Part shown: piece after piece, positions 1-7,998 of the stretch
Layout of the letters: each line of letters opens with the position of its first letter
Position numbering within the stretch: the first letter of the stretch is position 1
Assembly: GCA_963931615.1 (NCBI GenBank)
Contig: OZ007032.1
Location: 434,001-498,000 of the forward strand
Reading direction: 5' to 3'
Origin: Coprenecus sp902388455
GTDB lineage: Bacteria > Bacteroidota > Bacteroidia > Bacteroidales > UBA932
DNA: 64,000 nucleotides
The notes under the pieces: model-generated
The model's input: the letters and a program-made list of their open reading frames with translations, nothing else
Told to the model about the DNA's origin: nothing
Database searches by the model: none
Made by a program: the position numbers and the translations under genes

Positions 1-945
1 TCGGCAACCCTTCTGTGCCTGTCTCTGTCGGCATTGGTTCTCCTCGGTCAGGACTTCATGTCCGGAGGATTCGCGATGTACGGAGACGGTAAGACACCTC
101 CCTCTCCGTCTATAAAAGCAGTTGACTCAGTCCTGTTGGACACTGCCCTCCTGACAGTACGGTATAGGGCATCGTATTGGATGTATCCAGGAACATCGTC
201 AAGCTGGCATGTCACCATGCTGCATGTGGGGGCCTCACACTCATTGTTCTATGATTTCACCGGCCATATAAAAGACAGATACGACTATATACTGGTGGAT
301 AATCTGGATGATATGTGGAGTAATTCAAAGGCATTGGAAAAGGAACGTGCCGAGCAGCTGACCGCCTACGGAGACTTGGGTACTACGTCCGGATCGTACT
401 TCTACCGTTCAGTGATGTATGATCACGGGACGGGAAAGTCCAAAGTGGTGGTTCCGGACATCTGGGTTCCGACACAGCCATACTACACTTACAGCCTGGC
501 GCATGTCTACGAGGAGGATGTCCCGGAGCTGGAGTGGGAGATTACCGGGGAGCACGGCACTGTGGCGTCGTTCGACTGCCAGAAGGCCGAGTGCGACTTC
601 CGGGGGCGCAGGTGGGAGGCGTGGTTCACCACGGAGATACCCGTTGGCGAAGGGCCATGGAAGCTCAGGGGACTGCCGGGTCTGATACTCTACGCCCGTG
701 ACACCACCGGCCAGTACAGTTTCGAGGCGGTGTCCGTTACTGACAAGCCGGTGCCTTTCTACGACTATGCCTATGAGCAGGAAAAGAGGACTGCATACCG
801 TAAGTTCAAGCGATATGAGCGCAGCTGTTTCCGCTGGCCGAAGTCCTTCAAAGAGAACACCTCCGTGTTCATCGTGACCGGCAACGGCATAGAGGAGGCT
901 GACTATCAGAACTGGCGGATGCCCTACTATCCTATGGAATGGTGA
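1..945 (+). CDS. GLPGLI family secreted protein, copy 1 (5' end outside window)
   Basis: Reading frame 1 is open from the first base. By alignment with the next copy only about eight codons, including the ATG, are missing. What remains starts inside a hydrophobic signal peptide ending near LLGQ. The family-naming motif GLPGLI is present (PWKLRGLPGLILYA), followed by a conserved C-terminal part ending in YYPMEW. The middle (roughly nt 275-395) differs strongly from copies 2 and 3, while the flanks are nearly identical. GLPGLI proteins are secreted Bacteroidetes proteins of unknown biochemical role, often found beside TonB-receptor-like barrel proteins, as here. Family assignment is firm; function is unknown. 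Confidence 0.9.
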   Translation, partial: SATLLCLSLSALVLLGQDFMSGGFAMYGDGKTPPSPSIKAVDSVLLDTALLTVRYRASYWMYPGTSSSWHVTMLHVGASHSLFYDFTGHIKDRYDYILVDNLDDMWSNSKALEKERAEQLTAYGDLGTTSGSYFYRSVMYDHGTGKSKVVVPDIWVPTQPYYTYSLAHVYEEDVPELEWEITGEHGTVASFDCQKAECDFRGRRWEAWFTTEIPVGEGPWKLRGLPGLILYARDTTGQYSFEAVSVTDKPVPFYDYAYEQEKRTAYRKFKRYERSCFRWPKSFKENTSVFIVTGNGIEEADYQNWRMPYYPMEW

Positions 946-1049
946 GTGTCAAAATGCCAGAATGTTAACGAGTGTTAAATCTTTGCAGTTGTCAAGTCAA
1001 AGTGCTAAGATTGCATAAAATCAAAGCGATAACTTAAAAACTCACCACC
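946..1049 (+). repeat. 104-nt intergenic direct repeat, copy A
   Basis: The spacer between GLPGLI copies 1 and 2 is repeated between copies 2 and 3 with only two differences by eye (positions 1013 and 1049). It contains a possible promoter, TTG at 983-985, 20 nt, then TAAGATTG at 1006-1013, but the second copy reads TAAGATTA, so that reading is weak. Confidence 0.85.
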
Positions 1050-2027
1050 ATGTCATCTATCATCCGCAGCTTATCAGCAACCCTTCTGTACCTGTCTCTG
1101 TCAGCATGGGTTCTCCTCGGTCAGGACTTCATGTCCGGAGGATTCGCGATATACGGAGACGGCAAGACACCTCCCTCATCGTCTATAAAAGCAGTTGACT
1201 CAGTCCTGTTGGACACGGCCCTCCTGACAGTACGGTATAGGGCATCGTATTGGATGTATCCAGGAGCATCGTCGAGATGGCATGTCACCATGCTGCACGT
1301 GGGGTCCTCGCACTCATTGTTCTATGATTTCTCCGCGCATATCCATAACAGGTACAGTTACATTCAAAAGGCCAAAGTGGAAAGCCTGCACTGGAGTGAC
1401 GAAGAAGGGGTAGAAGAATCTATAAGAGAACTTCACGAGAGTGTGGACGCTCACGGAGACTTGGGCACGTTCGGATCGTACTTCTACCGCTCCGTGATGT
1501 ATGATTACAGGACGGGAAAGTCCAAAGTGGTGGTTCCAGACATCTGGGCTCCGACACAGCCATACTACACTTACAGCCTGGCGCATATCTACGAGGAGGA
1601 TGTCTCGGAGCTGGAGTGGGAGATTACCGGGGAGCACGGCACTGTGGCGTCGTTCGACTGCCAGAAGGCCGAGTGCGACTTCCGGGGACGGAGGTGGGAG
1701 GCGTGGTTCACCACGGAGATACCGTTCAGTGAAGGGCCATGGAAGCTCAGGGGGCTGCCCGGCCTGATTCTCTACGCCCGGGACACTACGGGCCAGTACA
1801 GTTTTGAAGCGGTGTCCGTGACCGACGAGCCGGTGCCTTTCTATGATTACATATATGAGAATGAGAAGAAAACAACTTACCGCAAGTTCAAGCGATATGA
1901 GCGCAGCTGTTTCCGCTGGCCGAAGTCCTTCAAAGAGAACACCTCCGTGTTCATCGTGACCGGCAACGGCATCGAGGAGGCCGACTATCAGAACTGGCGG
2001 ATGCCCTACTATCCTATGGAATGGTGA
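1050..2027 (+). CDS. GLPGLI family secreted protein, copy 2
   Basis: 325 residues starting at an ATG just after the intergenic repeat. An N-terminal signal peptide (hydrophobic to about residue 24, ending LLGQ) predicts export. The GLPGLI motif lies at PWKLRGLPGLILYA, and the C-terminal tail YYPMEW matches the other copies. The central segment (about nt 1355-1465) is its own version: it is longer and more acidic than that of copy 1 and shares almost no codons with it, whereas the flanks are close to identical. With its spacer it forms a tandem unit of about 1.08 kb. Role unknown; presumably periplasmic or surface. Confidence 0.9.
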   Translation: MSSIIRSLSATLLYLSLSAWVLLGQDFMSGGFAIYGDGKTPPSSSIKAVDSVLLDTALLTVRYRASYWMYPGASSRWHVTMLHVGSSHSLFYDFSAHIHNRYSYIQKAKVESLHWSDEEGVEESIRELHESVDAHGDLGTFGSYFYRSVMYDYRTGKSKVVVPDIWAPTQPYYTYSLAHIYEEDVSELEWEITGEHGTVASFDCQKAECDFRGRRWEAWFTTEIPFSEGPWKLRGLPGLILYARDTTGQYSFEAVSVTDEPVPFYDYIYENEKKTTYRKFKRYERSCFRWPKSFKENTSVFIVTGNGIEEADYQNWRMPYYPMEW

Positions 2028-2131
2028 GTGTCAAAATGCCAGAATGTTAACGAGTGTTAAATCTTTGCAGTTGTCAAGTCAAAGTGCTAAGATTACATAA
2101 AATCAAAGCGATAACTTAAAAACTCACCACT
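2028..2131 (+). repeat. 104-nt intergenic direct repeat, copy B
   Basis: Second copy of the 946-1049 spacer, 102 of 104 bases identical by eye. It marks the boundary of the tandem duplication that made GLPGLI copies 2 and 3. Confidence 0.85.
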
Positions 2132-3154
2132 ATGTCATCTATCATCCGCAGCTTATCAGTAATCCTCCTGTGTCTGTCACTGTCGGCATTGGATCTCCTC
2201 GGTCAGGACTCCATGCCGGACAGTTTCGCGATGTACGGAAACGGAAAGGCTCCTATTTTCCCACCGTCTTTAAAGGCAGTTGACTCAGTCCTGCTGGACA
2301 CGGCTCACCTGACAGTACGGTACAGGGCATCGTATTGGATGCACCCAGGAGCCTCGTTGAGATGGCATGTCGCCATGCTGCACGTGGGGTTCTCGCACTC
2401 ATTGTTCTATGATTTCACCGGCCATATAAAAGACAGATACGACTATGTCCTGAAGGCTAAACTGGACAGTCTGGAACGCAATGACGATGGAGTGCAAAAG
2501 GAGCATGACGAGCGTCTGGCAGCCTACGGTGACATAGGAGGATTAGGATCATACTTCTGCCGCTCCGTGATGTATGATCTCGGGACGGGAAAGTCAAAAG
2601 TGGTGGTTCCTGACATCTGGACTCCGACACAGTCATACGGCTTTTATGGACTCAGCCTGGCGCATATCTACGAGGAGGATGCCCCGGAGCTGGAGTGGGA
2701 GATTACCGGGGAGCACGGCACGGTGGCCTCCTTCGACTGCCAGAAGGCCGAATGTGACTTCCGGGGACGGAGGTGGGAGGCCTGGTTCACCACGGAGATA
2801 CCCGTGGGCGAGGGGCCGTGGAAACTCAGGGGGCTGCCCGGCCTGATACTCTACGCCCGTGACACCACCGGCCAGTACAGCTTCGAGGCGGTGTCCGTTA
2901 CCGATGAGCCGGTGCCTTTCTACGACTACGTCTACGAGTACGAGAAGAGGACTACTTACCGCAAGTTCAAGCGATACGAGCGCAGCTGTTTCCGCTGGCC
3001 CAAGTCCTTCAACGAGAACACCTCGGTGTTCATCGTGACCGGCAACGGCATCGAGGAGGCCGACTATCAGAACTGGCGGATGCCCTACTACCCCATGGAG
3101 TGGCAGCATAAATCATCAAACAGACCTAACAGACAAAAACACAGAGAGCAATGA
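2132..3154 (+). CDS. GLPGLI family secreted protein, copy 3 with C-terminal extension
   Basis: 340 residues with signal peptide, GLPGLI motif and the conserved C-terminal part. It is the most diverged of the three full copies and again has its own central segment (about nt 2435-2545). In copies 1 and 2 the reading frame stops right after YYPMEW. Here that stop is replaced by CAG and the frame runs on for 16 polar, basic residues before stopping at TGA 3152-3154, overlapping the next start in an ATGA. Sequence similarity to the other copies ends at the same point, so the lost stop marks a recombination junction. Whether the tail matters is unknown. Confidence 0.88.
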   Translation: MSSIIRSLSVILLCLSLSALDLLGQDSMPDSFAMYGNGKAPIFPPSLKAVDSVLLDTAHLTVRYRASYWMHPGASLRWHVAMLHVGFSHSLFYDFTGHIKDRYDYVLKAKLDSLERNDDGVQKEHDERLAAYGDIGGLGSYFCRSVMYDLGTGKSKVVVPDIWTPTQSYGFYGLSLAHIYEEDAPELEWEITGEHGTVASFDCQKAECDFRGRRWEAWFTTEIPVGEGPWKLRGLPGLILYARDTTGQYSFEAVSVTDEPVPFYDYVYEYEKRTTYRKFKRYERSCFRWPKSFNENTSVFIVTGNGIEEADYQNWRMPYYPMEWQHKSSNRPNRQKHREQ

Positions 3155-3453
3155 AAACCAGAACACTTTTATCATGGTCCGCACCAGTCACCGCACTGCT
3201 CTGCGCCATTGCCGCCTCCGGCCAGTACAGCTTCGAGGCTGTATCCGTGACTGACAAGCCGGTGCCTGTCAATGACTACGTCTACGAGCACGAGAAGAGG
3301 ACGACCTACCGCAAGTTCAAGCGTTACGAGCGCAGCTGCTGGCAGATGCCCATGTCGTTCACAGGAGGCACGGCCCTGTTCATCCGCGACGGGAAAGGGG
3401 CGCGCCAGGCCGGTGAGGACTGGGAGCTGCCGTATTATCCGATGGAGTGGTGA
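3151..3453 (+). CDS. GLPGLI-family remnant: signal peptide joined to C-terminal part
   Basis: 100 residues. The first 24 or so form a good signal peptide unrelated to those of copies 1-3. The rest, from GQYSFEAVS onward, is the C-terminal part of a GLPGLI protein and ends in the same YYPMEW tail. The central region and the GLPGLI motif itself are absent. The junction falls in CCGGCCAGTACAGC, which also occurs at the corresponding place in copy 3, so an internal deletion through short homology is likely. The frame is intact and begins in an ATGA overlap with copy 3, so it may be expressed as a mini-protein, or it may be a decaying pseudogene. Confidence 0.7.
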   Translation: MKTRTLLSWSAPVTALLCAIAASGQYSFEAVSVTDKPVPVNDYVYEHEKRTTYRKFKRYERSCWQMPMSFTGGTALFIRDGKGARQAGEDWELPYYPMEW

Positions 3454-3471
3454 CATGACAGGAGGCGTGTT

Positions 3472-6120
3472 ATGGGACTCAGAATTACAATATTGCTGTC
3501 TCTGGCGCTCCTGACGCGGATATGCGCCGCGCAGGAGGCTGTGACCGTGCGCGGACGTGTCACCCGCAGTGACAGCGGCGCCCCCGTGGAGGACGCCAAC
3601 GTGATGCTCTGCCGCAGCGACGGACGCTCGGTGTACCGCTTCGCCGTGACCTCCGCTGACGGCACGTACTCCGTAGCCTACACCGGAGACGACGACAGCC
3701 TGGCCGTCAGGGTCACGGGGTTCAACCTCAGGCCGCGGACCGTGGTCATTCCGGCCCGGAGCATGACAGTGGACCTCTCCGTGGAGTGGATTCCGATGGA
3801 GCTGCGCGAGGTGACTGTCAGGGCCGAGCCCGTGGAGAGGAGGGCCGACACGGTGATCTACCACGTGTCGGACTTCAGGGAGGACGGCGACCGCACCATA
3901 GGCGAGGTGATGCGCAAGATGCCGGGCATCGAGGTGACGGGCTCCGGCAGGCTGAGGTACAACGGCAGGGAGATAGGCCGGATGTATGTGGAGGGCCTCG
4001 ACATGCTCGAGTCGCGCTACGGCCTCGCCACGAACACCATCCGGGCGGAGGACATAGAGTCCGTGGAGGTCATGGAGGACCACCAGCACATCAAGATCTA
4101 CGAGGAGCAGGGCCTGCCCGGCGCACCCGCCGTCAACCTGCGCCTGAAGGAGGGCGCGAAGGGCACATGGGGCGGGTACCTGGCCGCGGGCGGGGGCTAC
4201 AGGCCCGCCATGTGGTACGGCGAGGCCGCCGCCATGTATTTCGGCCGCAGGTTCCAGACCATGGACACCTACAAGACCAACAACACCGGCGATGACGTGT
4301 CCGAGGAGATTTTCGGGAGCATCCCCGGCTTTTCCGTCGGCTCGTCCTCAGTGCTCGGGGTCAGGCGTCCCAGCGTCCCCCCGTTCGGGAAAGTCCGCTA
4401 CCTGGACAATCAGACCCACATGGTCTCGGCCAACAGCATCGTGCGTCTCCGCGAGGACCTCAACATGAGGGCCAACGTGCAGTACCAGCACGACCTGCGC
4501 GAGGATGAGGGCGCCTCGGTGACGACGTACCATCTCGCCGGCCAGGGTCAGGAGTTCTCCGTCAGCGAGGGTATCCTCTCCAGCTCGCTTCTGGACCGCC
4601 TCACCGCCGACATCGACGTGGAGAGCAACACTAAGGAGCGCTACATCACCGACAAGCTGTCCTTCAGCGGCTCGTGGCGGACGGACCGGGGCGGGGTGGA
4701 CAACGACGGCGCCCGCGTGGAGCAGTCCCTGCGTCATCCGGCGCTCAGCCTGGACAACCGCTTCCACTACATGCGCGGCAGGGGCCCGCTGACATGGGAC
4801 GTCTCCTCCGACATCTCGTACAGCGACAGGCCGGAGACCCTCAGGGTGACTCCCCTGCTCTATGACGGCATCTTCGGGGAGGGAGCGTCGGCCTCCGGGG
4901 CGGAGCAGTCCCTCTCCTCGCGTAGGCTCACCGCGTACAACAGGGCCGGGCTGACATTCAACCGCAACGGCTGGTTCGTCTCGCTGACCCTGCGTGCCGA
5001 CGCCGCGGTGGACATGATGCGCTCGGAGCTGTCCCCGCTCAGTCTGGACGGGATGCCGGCTCAGGCCGCGGACTCCATGCGCAACGACATTTTCCGCCAG
5101 GAGTACACTCTGGCGCTCCAGCCCTCCGTCTCGTACCGCATCGGCAAGCGCTTCAGCGTATCAGCCTACGCCAGCCTCGGGTACAAGGGCATCCGGCAGG
5201 AGGACAGGGTGCGCGACGGCACGGCAGTCCTCGACCGTCCGCTCGTCTCCCCGGCCCTGAGCATGCAGCTGGCCGTCACCCCGGAGCTCAGGCTCTCGGC
5301 CTCGGCTGCCTATGACGAGAGCTACGGAGGGCTGTACAGCGACTACGGGGGATACATCATGAGCAACTACCGCCACATTTCCCGCACCGGAGGCGAGATT
5401 CCCCGGAACAGGAACCAGAACTACAGCCTCGGGCTCTCCTACGCCGCCACCCATATCGCCACCTTCGCCAAGCTCTCCGGGGGCTACTGGAGAAGCTGGA
5501 GGAGCCACACCTACGGCACGGTCTACGACGGCACCCTCACCAGGATGGAGACGGTGGACAGCCCCGCTCTGTCCCACGGGGTCAACGTGGACGCGAACGC
5601 CAGCAAGCTCTTCTTCGCCATCAGCACCACCGTGAAGCTGTCGGCGTCATGGTCCCGCACGTGGAGCGCCCTCCACAGGCAGTACGAGCTGTACCGGAGC
5701 GAGATGGACAATGTCTCCGGCGCCCTGTCGTTCAACACACGCTTCTGCGACTGGGCCGCCTTGGACTATGGGATATCGGCCTCCCGGAGCCGCAGCGTTA
5801 CAGACCTCGGAGGGGCGCAGCCTCCGATACACTCGCTCAGGCAGAACGCCGCCCTGAACCTCTCGTTCGCGAAAAGCGTCTTCCTGAGAGTAGGCGGAGA
5901 GCACTACTACAACGACGCCGTCCGGGGCGACAGGTCCATGTTCTTCCTGGACGCCTCGCTCTCATGGCGCATGAAGCGGCTGGAGCTGGCCCTTGAGTGC
6001 CGCAACCTCCTCGGTACGGACACCTACAGTTCGGCCGTCTACAGTGACATCACCACATACGTCTACACCTACCGGATCAGACCGCTGGCGGCACTGCTGA
6101 AGCTCCGCTTCACCCTATAA
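3472..6120 (+). CDS. Outer-membrane beta-barrel protein with carboxypeptidase-regulatory N-terminus (TonB-receptor-like)
   Basis: 882 residues, ATG preceded by an AGGAGG-like ribosome site. In order: a signal peptide ending near CAAQ; a carboxypeptidase-regulatory-like beta sandwich (about 22-110, with GRVTRSDSGAPVEDANV and SADGTYSVAY); a plug-like region (about 112-215, with IGEVMRKMPGIEVTG and an IESVEVM strand); and a long barrel of alternating aromatic strands ending in LKLRFTL. This layout is known for Bacteroidetes receptor-like proteins often neighbouring GLPGLI genes, which suggests joint work at the outer membrane. No SusD partner is present. Codon use is visibly GC-richer than in neighbouring genes. 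Substrate unknown. Confidence 0.85.
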   Translation: MGLRITILLSLALLTRICAAQEAVTVRGRVTRSDSGAPVEDANVMLCRSDGRSVYRFAVTSADGTYSVAYTGDDDSLAVRVTGFNLRPRTVVIPARSMTVDLSVEWIPMELREVTVRAEPVERRADTVIYHVSDFREDGDRTIGEVMRKMPGIEVTGSGRLRYNGREIGRMYVEGLDMLESRYGLATNTIRAEDIESVEVMEDHQHIKIYEEQGLPGAPAVNLRLKEGAKGTWGGYLAAGGGYRPAMWYGEAAAMYFGRRFQTMDTYKTNNTGDDVSEEIFGSIPGFSVGSSSVLGVRRPSVPPFGKVRYLDNQTHMVSANSIVRLREDLNMRANVQYQHDLREDEGASVTTYHLAGQGQEFSVSEGILSSSLLDRLTADIDVESNTKERYITDKLSFSGSWRTDRGGVDNDGARVEQSLRHPALSLDNRFHYMRGRGPLTWDVSSDISYSDRPETLRVTPLLYDGIFGEGASASGAEQSLSSRRLTAYNRAGLTFNRNGWFVSLTLRADAAVDMMRSELSPLSLDGMPAQAADSMRNDIFRQEYTLALQPSVSYRIGKRFSVSAYASLGYKGIRQEDRVRDGTAVLDRPLVSPALSMQLAVTPELRLSASAAYDESYGGLYSDYGGYIMSNYRHISRTGGEIPRNRNQNYSLGLSYAATHIATFAKLSGGYWRSWRSHTYGTVYDGTLTRMETVDSPALSHGVNVDANASKLFFAISTTVKLSASWSRTWSALHRQYELYRSEMDNVSGALSFNTRFCDWAALDYGISASRSRSVTDLGGAQPPIHSLRQNAALNLSFAKSVFLRVGGEHYYNDAVRGDRSMFFLDASLSWRMKRLELALECRNLLGTDTYSSAVYSDITTYVYTYRIRPLAALLKLRFTL

Positions 6121-6163
6121 GTCCGGGAACCGGCGGTGGATGCGCGGATGATGTTAAATGCAA

Positions 6164-6195
6164 TTGAGGTATTTGGGAAAAATTTATTATTTTTG
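6164..6195 (+). promoter_or_regulatory. Bacteroidetes-type promoter for the BlaI/M56 operon
   Basis: TTG at 6164-6166, a 21-nt spacer, then TATTTTTG at 6188-6195, an exact match to TAnnTTTG. Transcription should start near 6202. This supports the ATG at 6235 over an in-frame ATG at 6136, which lies upstream of the promoter. Confidence 0.65.
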
Positions 6196-6234
6196 TATGG
6201 TCTACTGAAGACAATAATTTTAATCCTAAATACG

Positions 6235-6600
6235 ATGAGAAGTGAAATCACAAAGAGAGAGGAAGAGGTAATGGACCTCCTCTGGGACAACGGCCCGCTG
6301 ACAGTGGCCGAGATGCTTAATCTGTATGAAGAGCCCAAGCCCCATTTCAACACTGTGTCCACTATGGTACGCTCTCTGGAAAAGAAGGGCTTTACCACCC
6401 ATAAGTCCGAGGGTATGTCCTACCGCTATGCCGCGACGATGAACCGCGAGCTGTACGGTCAGAGGTATCTGGGCGGGGTGGTCCGTGACTATCTGGACAA
6501 TTCCTACAAGAAGGTCGTGTCTCAGTTCGTGGAGAGCGAGCGCCTGAGCGTGGAAGACCTCAGGTCGATAATAGAAATGATTGAGAAGGATAATAAGTAA
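6235..6600 (+). CDS. BlaI/MecI/CopY family transcriptional repressor
   Basis: 121 residues. The winged-helix signature is clear: TKREEEVMDLLWDNGPLTV at the start, then FNTVSTMVRSLEKKGF as recognition helix and wing, then a C-terminal dimerisation helix. BlaI-type repressors block a promoter until cleaved after signalling from an M56 membrane peptidase, which is the next gene, 6 nt downstream. No beta-lactamase gene lies within the pair, so the controlled genes may be downstream (rlmN, patatin) or elsewhere. The start was chosen because the promoter lies just upstream and the family begins at this point. Confidence 0.9.
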   Translation: MRSEITKREEEVMDLLWDNGPLTVAEMLNLYEEPKPHFNTVSTMVRSLEKKGFTTHKSEGMSYRYAATMNRELYGQRYLGGVVRDYLDNSYKKVVSQFVESERLSVEDLRSIIEMIEKDNK

Positions 6601-6606
6601 GGACGG

Positions 6607-7986
6607 ATGGCAGGCGGTCTGCTGACATACGCTGTCGGTTCGGCGCTCTTGCTGGCTCTGCTGTGGGCCGGCTACAGGCTGCTGTTGCGCTCTCAGAAGA
6701 TATTCAGGGTCAATGGAGCTCTGCTCATATTGATCCTGTGTTTCTCTGTGTGCGCACCCCTGCTGATTTCCAGAATAACTGTTACGGCGCCGGAACAGGG
6801 TACGGTTCTGCTTGGACTGATGACGGTCGGGGATGCAGCTGAGGATGCCGGTCCGGAAGGAATTTCTGCAGCAGGAGATATGATGGACCGGACTGCCGGC
6901 GGTTTGAGTCTGACGGAAATTCTTGCCTGGGTATATGTGGCAGGAGCCTTGATGACCTTGATCTTCCAGGTACTGGTGCCCGTGGTGTCTGCAGTGCGTC
7001 TGATGGCCGGAGGCCGACGTTGCCGGGCTGTCGCAGGCAAACAGGTGGTCACCGTAGTGGAGGTGCCGGTACTCAGAGGCAGGAAAGTGGAACCTATGAG
7101 CTGGTTCGGGACGGTCATTCTGCCCTCAGATGAAGATTATCCTGCGGACAGCTATGTCATCCGGCATGAGCTGGCTCATGTTCAGCTGAGGCATTCGTAC
7201 ATGCTGCTGGCGGCTTCCTTTTTACAGTGCCTGCAGTGGTTCAATCCTGCGGCATGGCTCCTGTTACGGGATCTCCGTCAGAACTGTGAGTTCGAGGCGG
7301 ACGATGCGGTTCTGAGTTCAGGAGCAGACAGAAGAGATTATCAGCTCGCTCTGGTGGAAAAGGCGGCGGATGGTATGACTGTCTCTCTTGCAAATCCTTT
7401 TCACAAGTCCAGCCTATACCGCCGGATCGCGATGATTCAGAAACAAACGCCGGTCCGCAGCGGCGTATATCTGCGCTTGACTTACGTCCTCCCGGTGCTT
7501 GTTCTGGCTGTCATGCTTTTCGTAAGACCGTCGGCGGCAGTTCCGTCTTATGCGGATGCCGTGTATACAGCCGAGCATGTTGAGGACTCCTCACTGACAG
7601 AAGATATGGGACCGCTACCGTTCAGTGTGGTTGAAGTCCCTCCTAAGTTTATCGGAGGCGACACAGACAATTTTATTGAATGGCTTTACAGTCAGCTTGA
7701 GTATCCTGAAGCAGCCAGGCGGGCCGGGGCTGAAGCCAGGATTACGATTCAGTTCAGAATCGACAGGGAAGGAGCACTGAAAGACCTTCGGCTCATGCGC
7801 CTGGACATCCAGGGAAATCGGGTGGAGGACTTCGATTACGGAGTATTCTATGCTGAGGTGGAGAAGACGATCTCCTCGTCGCTTGTCATGTGGACTCCCG
7901 GCAGCATCGATGACAAGCCGGTGTCGGTTACCTATGCGTTCCCTGTATCATTCCAGATGAAAAGCAGTTTAAGGATCGATTCGTAA
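6607..7986 (+). CDS. BlaR1-like M56 family sensor metallopeptidase with C-terminal TonB domain
   Basis: 459 residues. Membrane segments lie near residues 5-25, 36-56, 105-130 and 285-303. The zinc site is HELAH at 187-191, followed about 40 residues later by FEADDAV, which carries the third ligand. After the last membrane segment, about 345-455 form a TonB C-terminal domain (YPEAARRAG then a beta-strand pattern) instead of the penicillin-binding sensor domain of BlaR1. M56 peptidase plus TonB is a known Bacteroidetes architecture. With the adjacent repressor it should form a signal-cleavage module; the TonB end suggests sensing of, or contact with, an outer-membrane receptor. Confidence 0.88.
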   Translation: MAGGLLTYAVGSALLLALLWAGYRLLLRSQKIFRVNGALLILILCFSVCAPLLISRITVTAPEQGTVLLGLMTVGDAAEDAGPEGISAAGDMMDRTAGGLSLTEILAWVYVAGALMTLIFQVLVPVVSAVRLMAGGRRCRAVAGKQVVTVVEVPVLRGRKVEPMSWFGTVILPSDEDYPADSYVIRHELAHVQLRHSYMLLAASFLQCLQWFNPAAWLLLRDLRQNCEFEADDAVLSSGADRRDYQLALVEKAADGMTVSLANPFHKSSLYRRIAMIQKQTPVRSGVYLRLTYVLPVLVLAVMLFVRPSAAVPSYADAVYTAEHVEDSSLTEDMGPLPFSVVEVPPKFIGGDTDNFIEWLYSQLEYPEAARRAGAEARITIQFRIDREGALKDLRLMRLDIQGNRVEDFDYGVFYAEVEKTISSSLVMWTPGSIDDKPVSVTYAFPVSFQMKSSLRIDS

Positions 7987-7998
7987 AGTTTATCTGAA

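Noticed and set aside
946..1049. Repeat-bounded mobile element or MITE between GLPGLI copies
   Set aside because: No terminal inverted repeats or target duplication; the spacer is simply part of the tandem gene duplication.
3172..4089. 305-codon minus-strand frame opposite the short GLPGLI copy and the barrel gene
   Set aside because: Histidine/valine-rich antisense shadow of GC-rich coding sequence, with no motifs or promoter.
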